From Gammaproteobacteria bacterium (GTDB lineage: Bacteria; Pseudomonadota; Gammaproteobacteria; JACCYU01), in contig JACCYU010000008.1 in assembly GCA_013696315.1 (NCBI GenBank), forward strand, positions 1 through 52,322: a stretch of 52,322 nt of DNA. The letters are read 5' to 3'. Shown here one piece after another: positions 11,508 to 20,195 of this stretch. Within the stretch, counting starts at the first letter, position 1. Every line of letters begins with the position of its first letter. The notes beneath the pieces are model-generated. The model was not told the DNA's origin. It searched no databases and saw only the letters and a program-made list of their open reading frames with translations. The translations under genes and the position numbers were made by a program.

Positions 11508-11984
11508 TCATCGCGGTGCAGAGTTTCGGTGAAACGGTAGCAGCGTGCGACCGTTTGTAATCTCCCGGTCGCGCGATGTTACCGCCAGCAAGGTCGCAAC
11601 AGCTGTTGCCGAATGCGTGCTGCCGTTGCTCTTCGTCCGCTGCTTCCAGATGTTGTAGATCGGCGGGTCAAAATAAATCTCGTGCGCAGCTAACTCACGG
11701 TTGCGCTTCTCAATCTCATCAAGCCGCTTCTGCTCGTCCGTGATCTCGGATGATGCGCCAGGGTTTACGCAAAAACGAAAAGTTTCTATTTCGCGTAAAA
11801 CCACTGGAAACCGTGACTGCGTTGCGCTGACCGCCGCCGCTATCTCATCCTGCGTATAGCAGGCAGCGGATTCATGCCCTTGGGTTACGGCGGTCGCATC
11901 GTGCGACGCCTGACGCAGCGTGGAACGAACCTTGCGCGTCGTCCGCACCGGCAGCTGATGCCGGGGAATGACTCGGAGGTGCAT
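11508..11984 (-). pseudogene. Fragment resembling a phage ParB/DNA-methylase-type protein
   Basis: The frame encodes about 158 residues, of which only the middle looks like protein: CYTQDEIAAAV, EITDEQKRLDEIEKRNRELA and AAHEIYFDPPIYNIWKQ. The last motif followed by KSNGSTHFGN is familiar from phage proteins that join a ParB-like part to a DNA methyltransferase. Here the frame reads GSTHSATA, while a neighbouring frame gives the expected HFGNS, so a frameshift at about 11605 breaks it. The remainder of any methyltransferase domain is absent. Confidence 0.4.
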
Positions 11985-11986
11985 CT

Positions 11987-12313
11987 ATGAGCAGCCGTCC
12001 GGCTTACTGGGGCTTTAGCGAGGGCGACTACACGCCGCCTTGTGTCATCACTTCGGACAACCAAATCATCGATCTGGCTACAGCGCCGGTGCAAACATGG
12101 GCCGGGGCGTTCGATCCGGAGGAGGTCGAGATCATCAAGGATGCTGTGACGCGCTGGCAGATCGCGGTTGCTGCTGGCGCTGCGCCTGAGGACGCTGCCG
12201 GATATGGATGGGCCGGCGAGGGGTTTGGCTATCTCGCATGGAAACAGCGCGAGATCGATGGGGAGCACTGCGAGCAGGAGAAACTGAGGGAGTGGAGCAG
12301 GCAGCGCGGCTGA
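11987..12313 (+). CDS. Hypothetical protein carried by the tRNA-Ser element
   Basis: This is an intact 108-residue ORF with a good ribosome binding site (CGGAGGTG about 7 bases before the ATG). It is acidic, rich in Trp and Ala, and has no membrane segment or signal peptide. Segments such as SDNQIIDLATAPVQTWAG and WKQREIDGEHCEQEK give no family that I recognise. A terminator follows at 12378. It is the only gene of the element that appears undamaged and may be accessory cargo or a phage structural or regulatory gene. Confidence 0.55.
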   Translation: MSSRPAYWGFSEGDYTPPCVITSDNQIIDLATAPVQTWAGAFDPEEVEIIKDAVTRWQIAVAAGAAPEDAAGYGWAGEGFGYLAWKQREIDGEHCEQEKLREWSRQRG

Positions 12314-12377
12314 TCGACCGGCGCGTGGATCGGTTCCTCCAAAATTGGAGGGACCGATTGGAAGGCTTCACGACATG

Positions 12378-12401
12378 GCCCCGCTTCGGCGGGGGCTTTT
12401 T
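12378..12401 (+). terminator. Rho-independent terminator
   Basis: A GC-rich hairpin (GCCCCGC, loop TTCG, GCGGGGGC) is followed directly by five T residues. It ends transcription from the small ORF at 11987-12313. Confidence 0.8.
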
Positions 12402-12521
12402 GTTACCGGAGTTGCTAACCAACGCGTAGCAGCGGCAGTTTTTCGAAGGGATGGAAAACATTGGAGCTCTGCCAATCGTATTATGAAACAAGCTAAGGTA
12501 TGAGGTGGGACAGGCCGGAAT

Positions 12522-12592
12522 GGAGAGGCCAGATCTGGGAAACCGTTGTACCTTCGCAGGTACCGTGGGTTCGAATCCCAACCTCTCCGCCA
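12522..12592 (+). repeat. Right attachment repeat / degenerate tRNA-Ser copy
   Basis: The sequence begins with the 5' acceptor strand GGAGAGG of tRNA-Ser, then has a shortened unrelated middle of 11 bases. From 12540 it repeats the anticodon-to-CCA half of the intact tRNA (53 bases, one mismatch). The D arm and the 5' half of the anticodon arm are lost and the T stem has a C-to-A change, so it cannot act as a tRNA. Confidence 0.8.
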
Positions 12593-12680
12593 TCGGCTTA
12601 AATAATGACCCAGCCGCCGTTATTGCGGGAATGTTGAGAAGAGTTTGGCGAATTTTTCGTTTGCTGTACGCAACGACCTG

Positions 12681-12711
12681 TTGCACAAATCTATACAATC
12701 TATACTATAAT
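12681..12711 (+). promoter_or_regulatory. Candidate promoter for the first gene of the polysaccharide locus
   Basis: TATAAT at 12706-12711 lies 19 bases after TTGCAC at 12681-12686, in an AT-rich patch about 100 bases before the gene at 12810. The spacer is longer than ideal. Confidence 0.4.
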
Positions 12712-12809
12712 TAACGGCTGAGCCTCGGGGTATGCTGTGGATGACGAACTGGTCCGCGCGCAATACTGGCGAAACACCACCTCTAAGGATGTTGTAAAAA
12801 AGGAACGTT

Positions 12810-13493
12810 TTGAGCGCAAAAGTAATGAAGATGAAACGGAAGCATCTTGGCTTTGGTAGTTTCCTGATTTTTTTCTCGTGCAGTATGCCGGCGCAGTTAT
12901 GCGCTACCGATTGGAACGAGCGGTGCGCGGTGATCGGGCCGCAGGGGTCGGGTGCGGGGTCGTCGCGGCAAGTAGATGCCATGCACGCGGTGTCGCAGCG
13001 GCTATGCGGGGCGGCCGGTAAAGCCAGAGCGCCCGTAGCGTCACGAGAACAGATGTGCGTATCTCTGCTCACTGAATTGATCGCGAAATCCGGCGAATCT
13101 CAAAATTACACCTTGCCCGTTCTCGAAAATGTTAGCTGGAGTGGCCCGGTAGGATCTGGCGAAGTTTCTTTCGAGTCCGGTTCCCCTGAAGTTATCGATG
13201 AGGCCACTGCTGACCAGATGGACGTTCGCGATGCTGGCGCGAGTGTTGCCGGCCAGCAAGCGATGAGTGCCGAGTCGGGAGACAATCTAGCGAATCAAGG
13301 AGTCGACCGTGCCATACCGGGGTCGTTGCTGGTGACAATACTCGCCTTAATCGGGATCGTCGCGGTCGCGCGCCGCGATGTTGCAGGTAAACCAAACTCT
13401 AATCCAGTTGTTCAGTCAGGGGCGGAAGTCGCGCGTATCTCGTCGCCGCGAGATGATGTGAAAGTAGATGCCGTGCATGGACGCCTGAATTAA
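12810..13493 (+). CDS. Secreted or membrane-anchored protein of unknown function
   Basis: The protein of about 227 residues has an N-terminal signal peptide (GFGSFLIFFSCSMPAQLCAT) and a second hydrophobic helix near residues 170 to 188 (IPGSLLVTILALIGIVAVA). That helix is followed by arginines and a polar tail of about 38 residues. Four cysteines lie in the first half of the exported part. The C-terminal helix after IPGS followed by ARR recalls PEP-CTERM-type sorting tails, but the long extra tail argues against simple membership. The TTG at 12810 has AAGGA close upstream. The ATG at 12825 is an alternative start. It opens the polysaccharide locus, so a surface role is likely, but the function is unknown. 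Confidence 0.6.
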   Translation: MSAKVMKMKRKHLGFGSFLIFFSCSMPAQLCATDWNERCAVIGPQGSGAGSSRQVDAMHAVSQRLCGAAGKARAPVASREQMCVSLLTELIAKSGESQNYTLPVLENVSWSGPVGSGEVSFESGSPEVIDEATADQMDVRDAGASVAGQQAMSAESGDNLANQGVDRAIPGSLLVTILALIGIVAVARRDVAGKPNSNPVVQSGAEVARISSPRDDVKVDAVHGRLN

Positions 13494-13873
13494 CGAGGAA
13501 GCCGATTATCAATCGCCGATGATCGACGTTTGTCGACCATAGGTCAGAATCGATAGCCTGTAGAATTTCTCCGATAAAGTGGCTGCGGTACTATCGGTGT
13601 GGCGGATACCAGCGCACATAATGTAGTCGATGAGCTGAGGCGCATGCAAAGGTATGCAATCTGGATCGAAATGCGATGCTTGTGTTTGGCAGGGCGCTCA
13701 ACATAACTACTAGTTACGTACTGTTCTTCGCGAGGAGTGCGATGGTAGGCGCGGCAATCGTGCTGGTTGACTACATCTTTGTTCTCAACGAGTCAGGTTG
13801 AGAGCATGCGGTCGGAGATTACTGTGATCAGGCAACTATAACCCTCCAATAACGCTCGAAGGACAACATAAAA
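13494..13873. other. Spacer with a possible 41-codon ORF
   Basis: Between the membrane protein and the beta-barrel gene there is no normal gene. A short frame at 13676-13801 is listed separately. No clear terminator or promoter hexamers stood out. Confidence 0.4.
13676..13801 (+). other. 41-codon ORF with hydrophobic segment, possible relic of a sugar-transferase N-terminus
   Basis: The frame starts at ATG 13676 and encodes MLVFGRALNITTSYVLFF and SAMVGAAIVLVDYIFVLNES before a stop. The pattern faintly recalls the first transmembrane helix of polyprenyl-phosphate sugar transferases that usually head such loci. It could be a relic or a chance frame. No good ribosome binding site is visible. 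Confidence 0.2.
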
Positions 13874-13942
13874 ATGATTGTCAAGTCCGTTAGATTTTTG
13901 CCGGGGCACGCTACCAATGTCGGGGGCGATCTTGAAAGTAAA

Positions 13943-15256
13943 ATGGTAAAACGCAGGCTGGCTGGAAAGGCAGCGCACCTGGCAACATTGACCAGCGTAT
14001 TGTGTGGCCTGGCTGGCGGGTTAGGTGTGCCGGGCAAGGCTATTGCGCAGGCATGGATTGTTCAGCCCGGGGTCTCGCTGGAAGGTATTTATGACGATAA
14101 TTTCAGGCTGTCTCCGAACGACCCTCAAGCGGTGAGTACTGCTCGAGTTGGCGGTTCCCTCAAACTGGCCCGCGTTACCGAGACGTCAGACATTGCGGGG
14201 CTTGTTCGCGTCGACGGAAATGCATATTTCGGTGAAGATGAAGGTTTGGACGATCAAAGCAATCAGCTGCTTGATTTTTCTTATTTTACCAAGGGAGAGC
14301 TAAGTCGCCTGGGAGGGACTTTTTCTCTACGGCGGGATACCTTGCTTAGAACGATTAGAGGGGTTGAGGGAACCGATGATCCGACCCTGGAGCCAGATCC
14401 CGACGTTGACGAGGGTTTGAGTCGCGCCAACATTGAACGCCTGCGATTGTCAGTTGGGCCATCGTGGAGCCGGTTGTTAACGGAACGTACGGAAGTCGGA
14501 TTGTCATACCTATTTTCGGACAGCTCTTATAGCAACGTGCCACCAATAACGCAGGGAGATAGCAATATTTCCGATTCTCACAATCATCTAGTGGGCGGCC
14601 AACTCCTGACGCGTGTCACGGAGAGAGACAGACTGGCGCTTATTTTCAGGGCGCAACGCTATGAGGCGGATGATGACGCGACATTTAACAACTATGATCT
14701 CCAGACCGGCGTAGTTCGTGATTTCACGGAGACATTTCAGGGAAGATTGACGATAGGCGCTCGTTATACGGAGTTCGACGTGCCCGCCGAAACGGGGATT
14801 GGCGGTCAGCCCGCCCAAGTGGGCGATGATACTGGCTTCGTGGTCACGATTGGTGGGATCAAGCGAACGGGCCTGACGACATTTGCCGGAACTTTGGTGC
14901 GAACGGCCACTCCCAGTGCATCCGGGGAAATTGTGCAGAATGACCAGCTCGCCTTTAACGTTAGTCGTCAATTATCGGAACGGGCCGAAATCATTATCAG
15001 ATCGACAATTTATGAAACAGAGTCGCTCACGGATCTCACGTCAAACTCCAACCGGCGGTTTATCGCGGTCGAGCCCAGATTGCGGTATGCACTCAGCCCC
15101 AGCTGGGCGGTTGAAGCCGCCTATGAGTATCGCCGTATCAAGGAATTTGATACTCCCGACAGCGCAGATAGCAATGCAGTAATGTTGTCACTTAACTATG
15201 AGTTGCCAGTTGTGGTCGAGCCGGAAGCTCCGATACAACCCTTTGGGTTAGACTAA
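13943..15256 (+). CDS. Outer-membrane beta-barrel protein (EpsL-like)
   Basis: The product has a signal peptide (LATLTSVLCGLAGGLGVPG, cut near AIAQA). About 410 residues of alternating beta-strands follow, starting WIVQPGVSLEGIYDDNFRLS and ending in VMLSLNYELPVVVEPE. The N-terminal segment with YDDNFRL is typical of outer-membrane barrels coded beside exopolysaccharide genes, where they are thought to help polymer secretion. The ATG at 13943 gives a normal signal peptide. An upstream in-frame ATG at 13874 would add 23 residues. The next gene is a chain-length determinant, which fits an envelope-spanning export role. No Wza-type lipoprotein is seen in the window. Confidence 0.75.
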   Translation: MVKRRLAGKAAHLATLTSVLCGLAGGLGVPGKAIAQAWIVQPGVSLEGIYDDNFRLSPNDPQAVSTARVGGSLKLARVTETSDIAGLVRVDGNAYFGEDEGLDDQSNQLLDFSYFTKGELSRLGGTFSLRRDTLLRTIRGVEGTDDPTLEPDPDVDEGLSRANIERLRLSVGPSWSRLLTERTEVGLSYLFSDSSYSNVPPITQGDSNISDSHNHLVGGQLLTRVTERDRLALIFRAQRYEADDDATFNNYDLQTGVVRDFTETFQGRLTIGARYTEFDVPAETGIGGQPAQVGDDTGFVVTIGGIKRTGLTTFAGTLVRTATPSASGEIVQNDQLAFNVSRQLSERAEIIIRSTIYETESLTDLTSNSNRRFIAVEPRLRYALSPSWAVEAAYEYRRIKEFDTPDSADSNAVMLSLNYELPVVVEPEAPIQPFGLD

Positions 15257-15297
15257 GCAATAACTTTAGCACCGCTGACTGACATTGGAGAATATTT

Positions 15298-17037
15298 GTG
15301 AATCAAGGAGATAGACAGCCAGTTATGATGCTTGGGGACTATGTCACTATTCTCAGGCGTCGTAAGCTCCAACTCATTATTCCGTTTCTTTTGATTCTCG
15401 CTGCAAGTGTCACCCTGGCTTTTACGTTGCCCCCGGTTTACCGGTCCGAGGCCACGATATTAATCGAGAGACAGGAAATACCTGAGGAGCTCATTACCAC
15501 TACCGTTACCGGGTTAGTGCAGGAACAAATCGAAAGCCTAAAGCAGCAGATCCTGACCAGCGACAATCTGTGGGATATCGCTGAAGAGTTCAATCTGTAC
15601 CCCGAAGACCGCAGCGTAGAGAATCGCCAGGATATCGTATCCTCCATGAAGGAAGATATTCTGGTCGCGATGGTAGATGTTGAGGCTGCAGATCCGGAAA
15701 ATACGTCAAAAACATCCATCGTAACAGTCGCTTTCACGGTTTCTTTTGCCGCGAGCACACCCGAGGTTTCTCAGGCTGTCACCGAGAGGCTGTCGCAGTT
15801 ATTCATGGAGAGAAACCGGGAGGCACGCAGAACACAAACCACCGAAGTAACATCGTTCCTGGGTGCGGAGGCTAAACGTCTGAGCGAAGAGATAGCGACG
15901 TACGAGCGCGATCTGGCCGCATTCAAGCAGCAAAATGTAAACCGGCTGCCTGAACTCAACAGTATGAATATGAAGCTTTATGAGCAGACCGAGCTTGACC
16001 TGCAGCGGGTAGAAGATGAAATACAGGCAATGCAGACTCAGCAAATGAGCCTGCAGTCGCAGCTCGCGATAACTGAACCCTACAAGGAGATCGTGACTGA
16101 GGACGGTACTGTATTGTTGTCTGACTCGCAAAAGCTCAGCGTACTTACGTCCCAATATTTACAGGCTACGTCCAAGTACTCCAGTGATCATCCGGACGTT
16201 ATACGGCTACGGCGGGAAATAGAGTCCCTGGAGGGTACGTCAGGGGCTGGTACTGCTACTGATATACTCGCCAAATTAACCATCGCAAGGGACGCGTTGC
16301 TTGAAGCGCGGCAGACTTACTCGGAATCACATCCCGATGTTCAAAGATTCGGGAGCGAGGTAGCGACCCTCGAGCAGGCGCTACGCAACAAGAGCTACGA
16401 ACGTTCTACCGGAGCTCAGGAAGCCGCGGTCAGGCCGGACAACCCGGCGTATGTATCGATTAAAATACAGCTCGATACCTTGCAGGCCAACTTGCTGGCC
16501 TCGCAAAATGAACAGCAGCAACTGACACAGAAACTCGCTGAGTACGAGAACAGAATTGCCCAGACGCCTGTCATCGAAAGCGAGTATCAGGCACTCGCGC
16601 GCGGCTATGATAATGCGCGCGCTAAATTTGAAGAAATCAGGGGCAAGCAGCTCCAGGCGCAACTCGCCGAGCAGCTGGAATTCGGTAGCAAGGGGCAGCA
16701 ATTCAACTTAGTGGAACCGGCGTATCTGCCAAGCTCCCCGGAGAGCCCAAATCGGATAGGGCTCGCGTTGCTGGGCGTGGTATTCGCCTTTAGTGGAGGC
16801 ATCGGCAGCGTGTCGCTCGCGGAGTATATGGACCGCACCATTCATGGGTCGAAGAGCCTGGTCGCGATCTTTCACGCACCCCCATTGGCCGTTATTCCTG
16901 TAATAGATAACGGCGGACGTCTGTTGGTGAAAGGCAAGCAACGGAGGCTTCCCGCGGCGGCTTCGGTAATCGCGGCGATGTTTGCTTTGGGCCTAACCCG
17001 CGCGCACGTGCATGTTTGGCCGAGCCTCGGCGCCTGA
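15298..17037 (+). CDS. Polysaccharide chain-length determinant (Wzz/GumC family)
   Basis: This 579-residue inner-membrane protein controls polymer length and couples to the tyrosine kinase coded next. The N-terminal part contains MLGDYVTILRRRK followed by a transmembrane helix (LIIPFLLILAASVTLAF) and PPVYRSEATILIE, all Wzz-domain hallmarks. A long periplasmic coiled coil spans about residues 170 to 440. The second helix (IGLALLGVVFAFSGGIG) is followed by a cytosolic stretch with MDRTIHGSKSL. The GTG start is supported by a GGAGAA site upstream. A neighbouring frame runs on past the stop to 17099 and ends LPVWYTVNN, so the extreme C-terminus may be altered by a frameshift; that is uncertain. 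Confidence 0.88.
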   Translation: MNQGDRQPVMMLGDYVTILRRRKLQLIIPFLLILAASVTLAFTLPPVYRSEATILIERQEIPEELITTTVTGLVQEQIESLKQQILTSDNLWDIAEEFNLYPEDRSVENRQDIVSSMKEDILVAMVDVEAADPENTSKTSIVTVAFTVSFAASTPEVSQAVTERLSQLFMERNREARRTQTTEVTSFLGAEAKRLSEEIATYERDLAAFKQQNVNRLPELNSMNMKLYEQTELDLQRVEDEIQAMQTQQMSLQSQLAITEPYKEIVTEDGTVLLSDSQKLSVLTSQYLQATSKYSSDHPDVIRLRREIESLEGTSGAGTATDILAKLTIARDALLEARQTYSESHPDVQRFGSEVATLEQALRNKSYERSTGAQEAAVRPDNPAYVSIKIQLDTLQANLLASQNEQQQLTQKLAEYENRIAQTPVIESEYQALARGYDNARAKFEEIRGKQLQAQLAEQLEFGSKGQQFNLVEPAYLPSSPESPNRIGLALLGVVFAFSGGIGSVSLAEYMDRTIHGSKSLVAIFHAPPLAVIPVIDNGGRLLVKGKQRRLPAAASVIAAMFALGLTRAHVHVWPSLGA

Positions 17038-17138
17038 TAAACGAACGCATCCACTTGAATATTAATTCTTTACCAGTATGGTATACCGTGAATAACTGAC
17101 ACATATCCAGACTCCTCACTACCAGGTCGGAATCCAAT

Positions 17139-17221
17139 GCCATGGATGGACTTCTGGATTCCGGCTTTCGACGGAAGGATGGCTAAGCAATGACAGTAGT
17201 TTATGGGGCAACACATTGGTA
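17139..17221. repeat. Dispersed intergenic repeat, copy 1
   Basis: About 80 bases starting GCCATGGATGG and containing TTCCGGCTTTCGACGGAA and ATGACAGTAGT are similar to 39637-39717, imperfectly but along the full length. The core resembles the common proteobacterial intergenic repeat built on CCGGCTTGCGCCGGAATGAC. Confidence 0.5.
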
Positions 17222-17254
17222 GTACGACCGAACCACACCGAACGGTAAAAGATC

Positions 17255-18052
17255 ATGGATAGAATCGCAAAAGCCCTTGAGCTCGCCCGCAAGTCGCAAA
17301 AGCCTTCTGGCGGAAGGATGCTGCAGACTAATGTCGAAACGGAGATTTCGTACACGTACACGCGGACAGTGCCGGTCGATGTGGCCTTTCTCCGTAAACA
17401 ACGCGTAATTGGCGGCATTCAGGATAAGCGCATCGTTGATGCCTACAAGTTATTGCGGACGCGCGTGCTTCAGCGCATGCAACAGAACAACTGGAAGACG
17501 CTGGGTATAACGAGCGTCGGAGAGCATGATGGCAAGACATTAACAGCGGTTAATCTCGCCATCAGCATTGCCATGAAGCTTAACTTCACGGTTTTGCTGG
17601 TCGATGCCGACATGCGGCGGCCTAATGTTCACAATCTGTTTGGCTTCCAGCCAGCGCTTGGGCTTAGAGACTATCTGGAGGCCGATGCGAGTATTGAAGA
17701 CATACTTGTAAACCCTGGCATTGATCGACTGGTTGTCTTGCCGGGTCGTGGCGGTGGCGATACTTCGTCAGAGCTGTTGGCGTCACCCCGCATGATGGAT
17801 TTGGTGCAGGAGCTCAGGTCTCGCTATTCGTCGCGCCTGGTCATTTTTGATCTTCCGCCGGTGCTGGTGGGCGACGACGTCGTTGCGTTCGCTCCAAACC
17901 TGGACGCGGCCTTGCTCGTCGTTGAAGACAACAAAACGCAGGGGGACGAACTGGCGCGCACGGTTGATCTACTGGAAGGGATCGATTTGATCGGCACAGT
18001 GCTAAATAAGTCAACCGAGGAAAATCAGGGCTACGATTACTATTATTATTAG
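17255..18052 (+). CDS. Polysaccharide-biosynthesis tyrosine autokinase (CpsD/CapB-like)
   Basis: This 265-residue cytoplasmic BY-kinase begins with MDRIAKALELARK, as in kinases beside exopolysaccharide loci. The nucleotide site has Walker A GEHDGKTLTAVNLA (near residue 90), Walker A' VLLVDADMRRP and Walker B-like LVIFDLPPVL. The C-terminus is a tyrosine cluster (YDYYYY) expected to be autophosphorylated. The activating transmembrane partner is the chain-length protein just upstream, so this is a split pair as in CapA/CapB-type systems. Phosphorylation state is thought to control polymerisation and export. Confidence 0.9.
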   Translation: MDRIAKALELARKSQKPSGGRMLQTNVETEISYTYTRTVPVDVAFLRKQRVIGGIQDKRIVDAYKLLRTRVLQRMQQNNWKTLGITSVGEHDGKTLTAVNLAISIAMKLNFTVLLVDADMRRPNVHNLFGFQPALGLRDYLEADASIEDILVNPGIDRLVVLPGRGGGDTSSELLASPRMMDLVQELRSRYSSRLVIFDLPPVLVGDDVVAFAPNLDAALLVVEDNKTQGDELARTVDLLEGIDLIGTVLNKSTEENQGYDYYYY

Positions 18053-18218
18053 AAACAGGGGATAGGGTAGCCGGCCTCTTACCGGTATCAATTTGCTTCG
18101 AAGCACACGGCGTCCGGATCGATAGTAGCGGAGCTTTTGATAGGCGCAATGCCTTGAAAGCGTCTTGCATACAGGGTCGTCTGCTTTTCGCCATACTTAT
18201 AATGGGTCGGATTCCATA

Positions 18219-18992
18219 ATGAAAGCAGTTATTTTAGCGGGCGGACTGGGGACGCGTTTGTCGGAAGAGACGTCAACCAGGCCAAAGCCGATGGTCGAGG
18301 TGGGCGGCAAGCCTATCCTTTGGCATATCATGAAGATTTATTCCACGCACGGAATAAACGACTTCGTGATCTGTTGCGGCTATAAAGGCTACGTGATTAA
18401 AGAATACTTCGCCAACTACCTGTTGCACATGTCCGACGTAACGTTCGATATCAAGAAGAACAAGATCGATATTCATCAGAACAGTGCGGAGCCTTGGCGG
18501 GTGTGTCTGATCGATACCGGTGATAACACGGGGACTGGCGGGCGACTCCGGCGCGTCAGATCATACTTGGACGATGAGACTTTCTGCCTCACCTACGGCG
18601 ACGGCGTAAGCGATATCGACATCAAAGCGCTGCTTGATTTCCATCATCAGCAGAAATGTCTGGCGACGTTGACTGCCGTCCAGCCGCCCGGCCGGTTCGG
18701 CGCTTTCAGCCTGGGCAACGATCAGCAGAAGATAGCGCAGTTTCGTGAGAAGCCCAAGGGTGACGGTGCCTGGGTCAACGGCGGGTTTTTCGCGCTGGAG
18801 CCGAAGGTCGTCGATTATATAGAAGGGGACGAAATCTTCTGGGAGGCCGAGCCGCTATCAAAATTGGCAGACGACGGGGAGCTGGCGGCCTATAGACATT
18901 ACGGGTATTGGCAGGCGATGGATACGCTCAGAGATAAGCTTGTCCTGGAGGAGCTTTGGCGTACGAAGAGCGCCCCCTGGAAGGCATGGTAG
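18219..18992 (+). CDS. Glucose-1-phosphate cytidylyltransferase (RfbF-like)
   Basis: This 257-residue nucleotidyltransferase has exactly the RfbF length. It would make CDP-glucose from glucose-1-phosphate and CTP. The nucleotide-binding motif is [20 protein letters not shown] at residues 6 to 25. [10 protein letters not shown] and [14 protein letters not shown] are further family blocks. The ATG at 18219 starts the conserved MKAVILAGG; an upstream in-frame ATG at 18165 would add 18 unrelated residues. Three bases separate it from the next gene. The usual partner, CDP-glucose 4,6-dehydratase (RfbG), is not recognised nearby, so the final sugar is not clear. Confidence 0.92.
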   Translation: MKAVILAGGLGTRLSEETSTRPKPMVEVGGKPILWHIMKIYSTHGINDFVICCGYKGYVIKEYFANYLLHMSDVTFDIKKNKIDIHQNSAEPWRVCLIDTGDNTGTGGRLRRVRSYLDDETFCLTYGDGVSDIDIKALLDFHHQQKCLATLTAVQPPGRFGAFSLGNDQQKIAQFREKPKGDGAWVNGGFFALEPKVVDYIEGDEIFWEAEPLSKLADDGELAAYRHYGYWQAMDTLRDKLVLEELWRTKSAPWKAW

Positions 18993-18995
18993 TTT

Positions 18996-20195
18996 ATGTC
19001 GACATCAGATTTTATCGTCATCGGTGGCGGCGTGATCGGGCTTAACATTGCCCGCGAAATAAAAAAATCTTTCGCTGATGCAAGTGTCACCGTCATAGAA
19101 AAAGAACCGTCCTGCGGTACTCACGCCAGCGGACGCAACAGCGGTGTATTGCATGCTGGTTTTTACTACACCGCGGACAGCCTGAAAGCCAAGTTCACTC
19201 GGGATGGGAACCGGTTGCTGACCGAGTACTGCGAAGAACGGAAGATTCCTCTAAACAAATGCGGCAAACTAGTAGTCGCCCGGGACGAAGCAGAGGATCG
19301 GATGCTGGATGAGCTGCTTCGCAGGGGGCAGCGTAACGGTGTGCAGCTTCAAGAGGTGTCGGCCGACGAGGTGCGGGAAATAGAGCCCCGTGCGATAACT
19401 TTTAAGCGGGCGATATTCTCTCCGACCACGTCTTCCGCTGATCCGAGTGCGGTCTTGGTGCGTATGGAGCAGGACGCGAAAGTCGAAGGTGTGGCTGTTC
19501 GTAATTCCGAAAGTTACGTTTCGATACGCAACGACCGTGTTACCACGACGATTGATAATTACGATGCCGGCTACGTGATCAACGCCGCCGGACTTCATGC
19601 GGACAAGGTTGCGCGCGATTTCGGGTTCTCCAAGCGCTTTCGTATCCTTCCCTTTAAAGGCTTGTACTTGAAGTCCAGTGCGCCGCCAGGGGAATTTCGC
19701 ACAAACATTTACCCGGTACCGGATTTGAATAATCCTTTTCTGGGCGTGCACGTTACCGTTCAGGTTGACGGGCACGCGAAGCTCGGGCCTACCGCGATAC
19801 CTGCGTTATGGCGCGAGCAATATAATGGCCTGGATAATTTTCAGATGAGAGAATTCGTCGAAATAGCATCCAGGTCGGCGAGTTTCTTCGCCGCATCGCG
19901 TTTCGATTTCAAGCGGCTGGCATTGACCGAGATGCGGAAATATTCGCGACGGCACATGGTTTCTCTGGCCTCATCGCTGGCGCGCGGTATTACACAGGAC
20001 ACCTTCAGGAACTGGTCCAAGCCGGGAATCCGCGCGCAACTCGTGGATATACAAGCGCGCAAGCTGGAGATGGATTTCGTGCTGGAAGGCGACCACAGAT
20101 CAATGCATGTATTAAACGCTGTTTCTCCAGGTTGGACATGCTCCATTCCGTTTTCGCGCCACGTGGTCGAAGAAATAAAAGGGAAACTTCAATGA
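18996..20195 (+). CDS. FAD-dependent oxidoreductase, L-2-hydroxyglutarate oxidase (LhgO)-like
   Basis: This 399-residue flavoprotein of the DAO family begins with the dinucleotide-binding motif DFIVIGGGVIGLNIAREI. It has the LhgO-like segments GTHASGRNSGVLHAGFYY and ADSLKAKFTRDGNRLL, and ends with NAVSPGWTCSIPFS. True LhgO oxidises L-2-hydroxyglutarate. Here the gene sits between a cytidylyltransferase and an SDR epimerase and overlaps the next gene by four bases (ATGA), so a role on a sugar or a 2-hydroxy-acid side group is more likely. The exact substrate cannot be read from sequence. Confidence 0.8.
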   Translation: MSTSDFIVIGGGVIGLNIAREIKKSFADASVTVIEKEPSCGTHASGRNSGVLHAGFYYTADSLKAKFTRDGNRLLTEYCEERKIPLNKCGKLVVARDEAEDRMLDELLRRGQRNGVQLQEVSADEVREIEPRAITFKRAIFSPTTSSADPSAVLVRMEQDAKVEGVAVRNSESYVSIRNDRVTTTIDNYDAGYVINAAGLHADKVARDFGFSKRFRILPFKGLYLKSSAPPGEFRTNIYPVPDLNNPFLGVHVTVQVDGHAKLGPTAIPALWREQYNGLDNFQMREFVEIASRSASFFAASRFDFKRLALTEMRKYSRRHMVSLASSLARGITQDTFRNWSKPGIRAQLVDIQARKLEMDFVLEGDHRSMHVLNAVSPGWTCSIPFSRHVVEEIKGKLQ

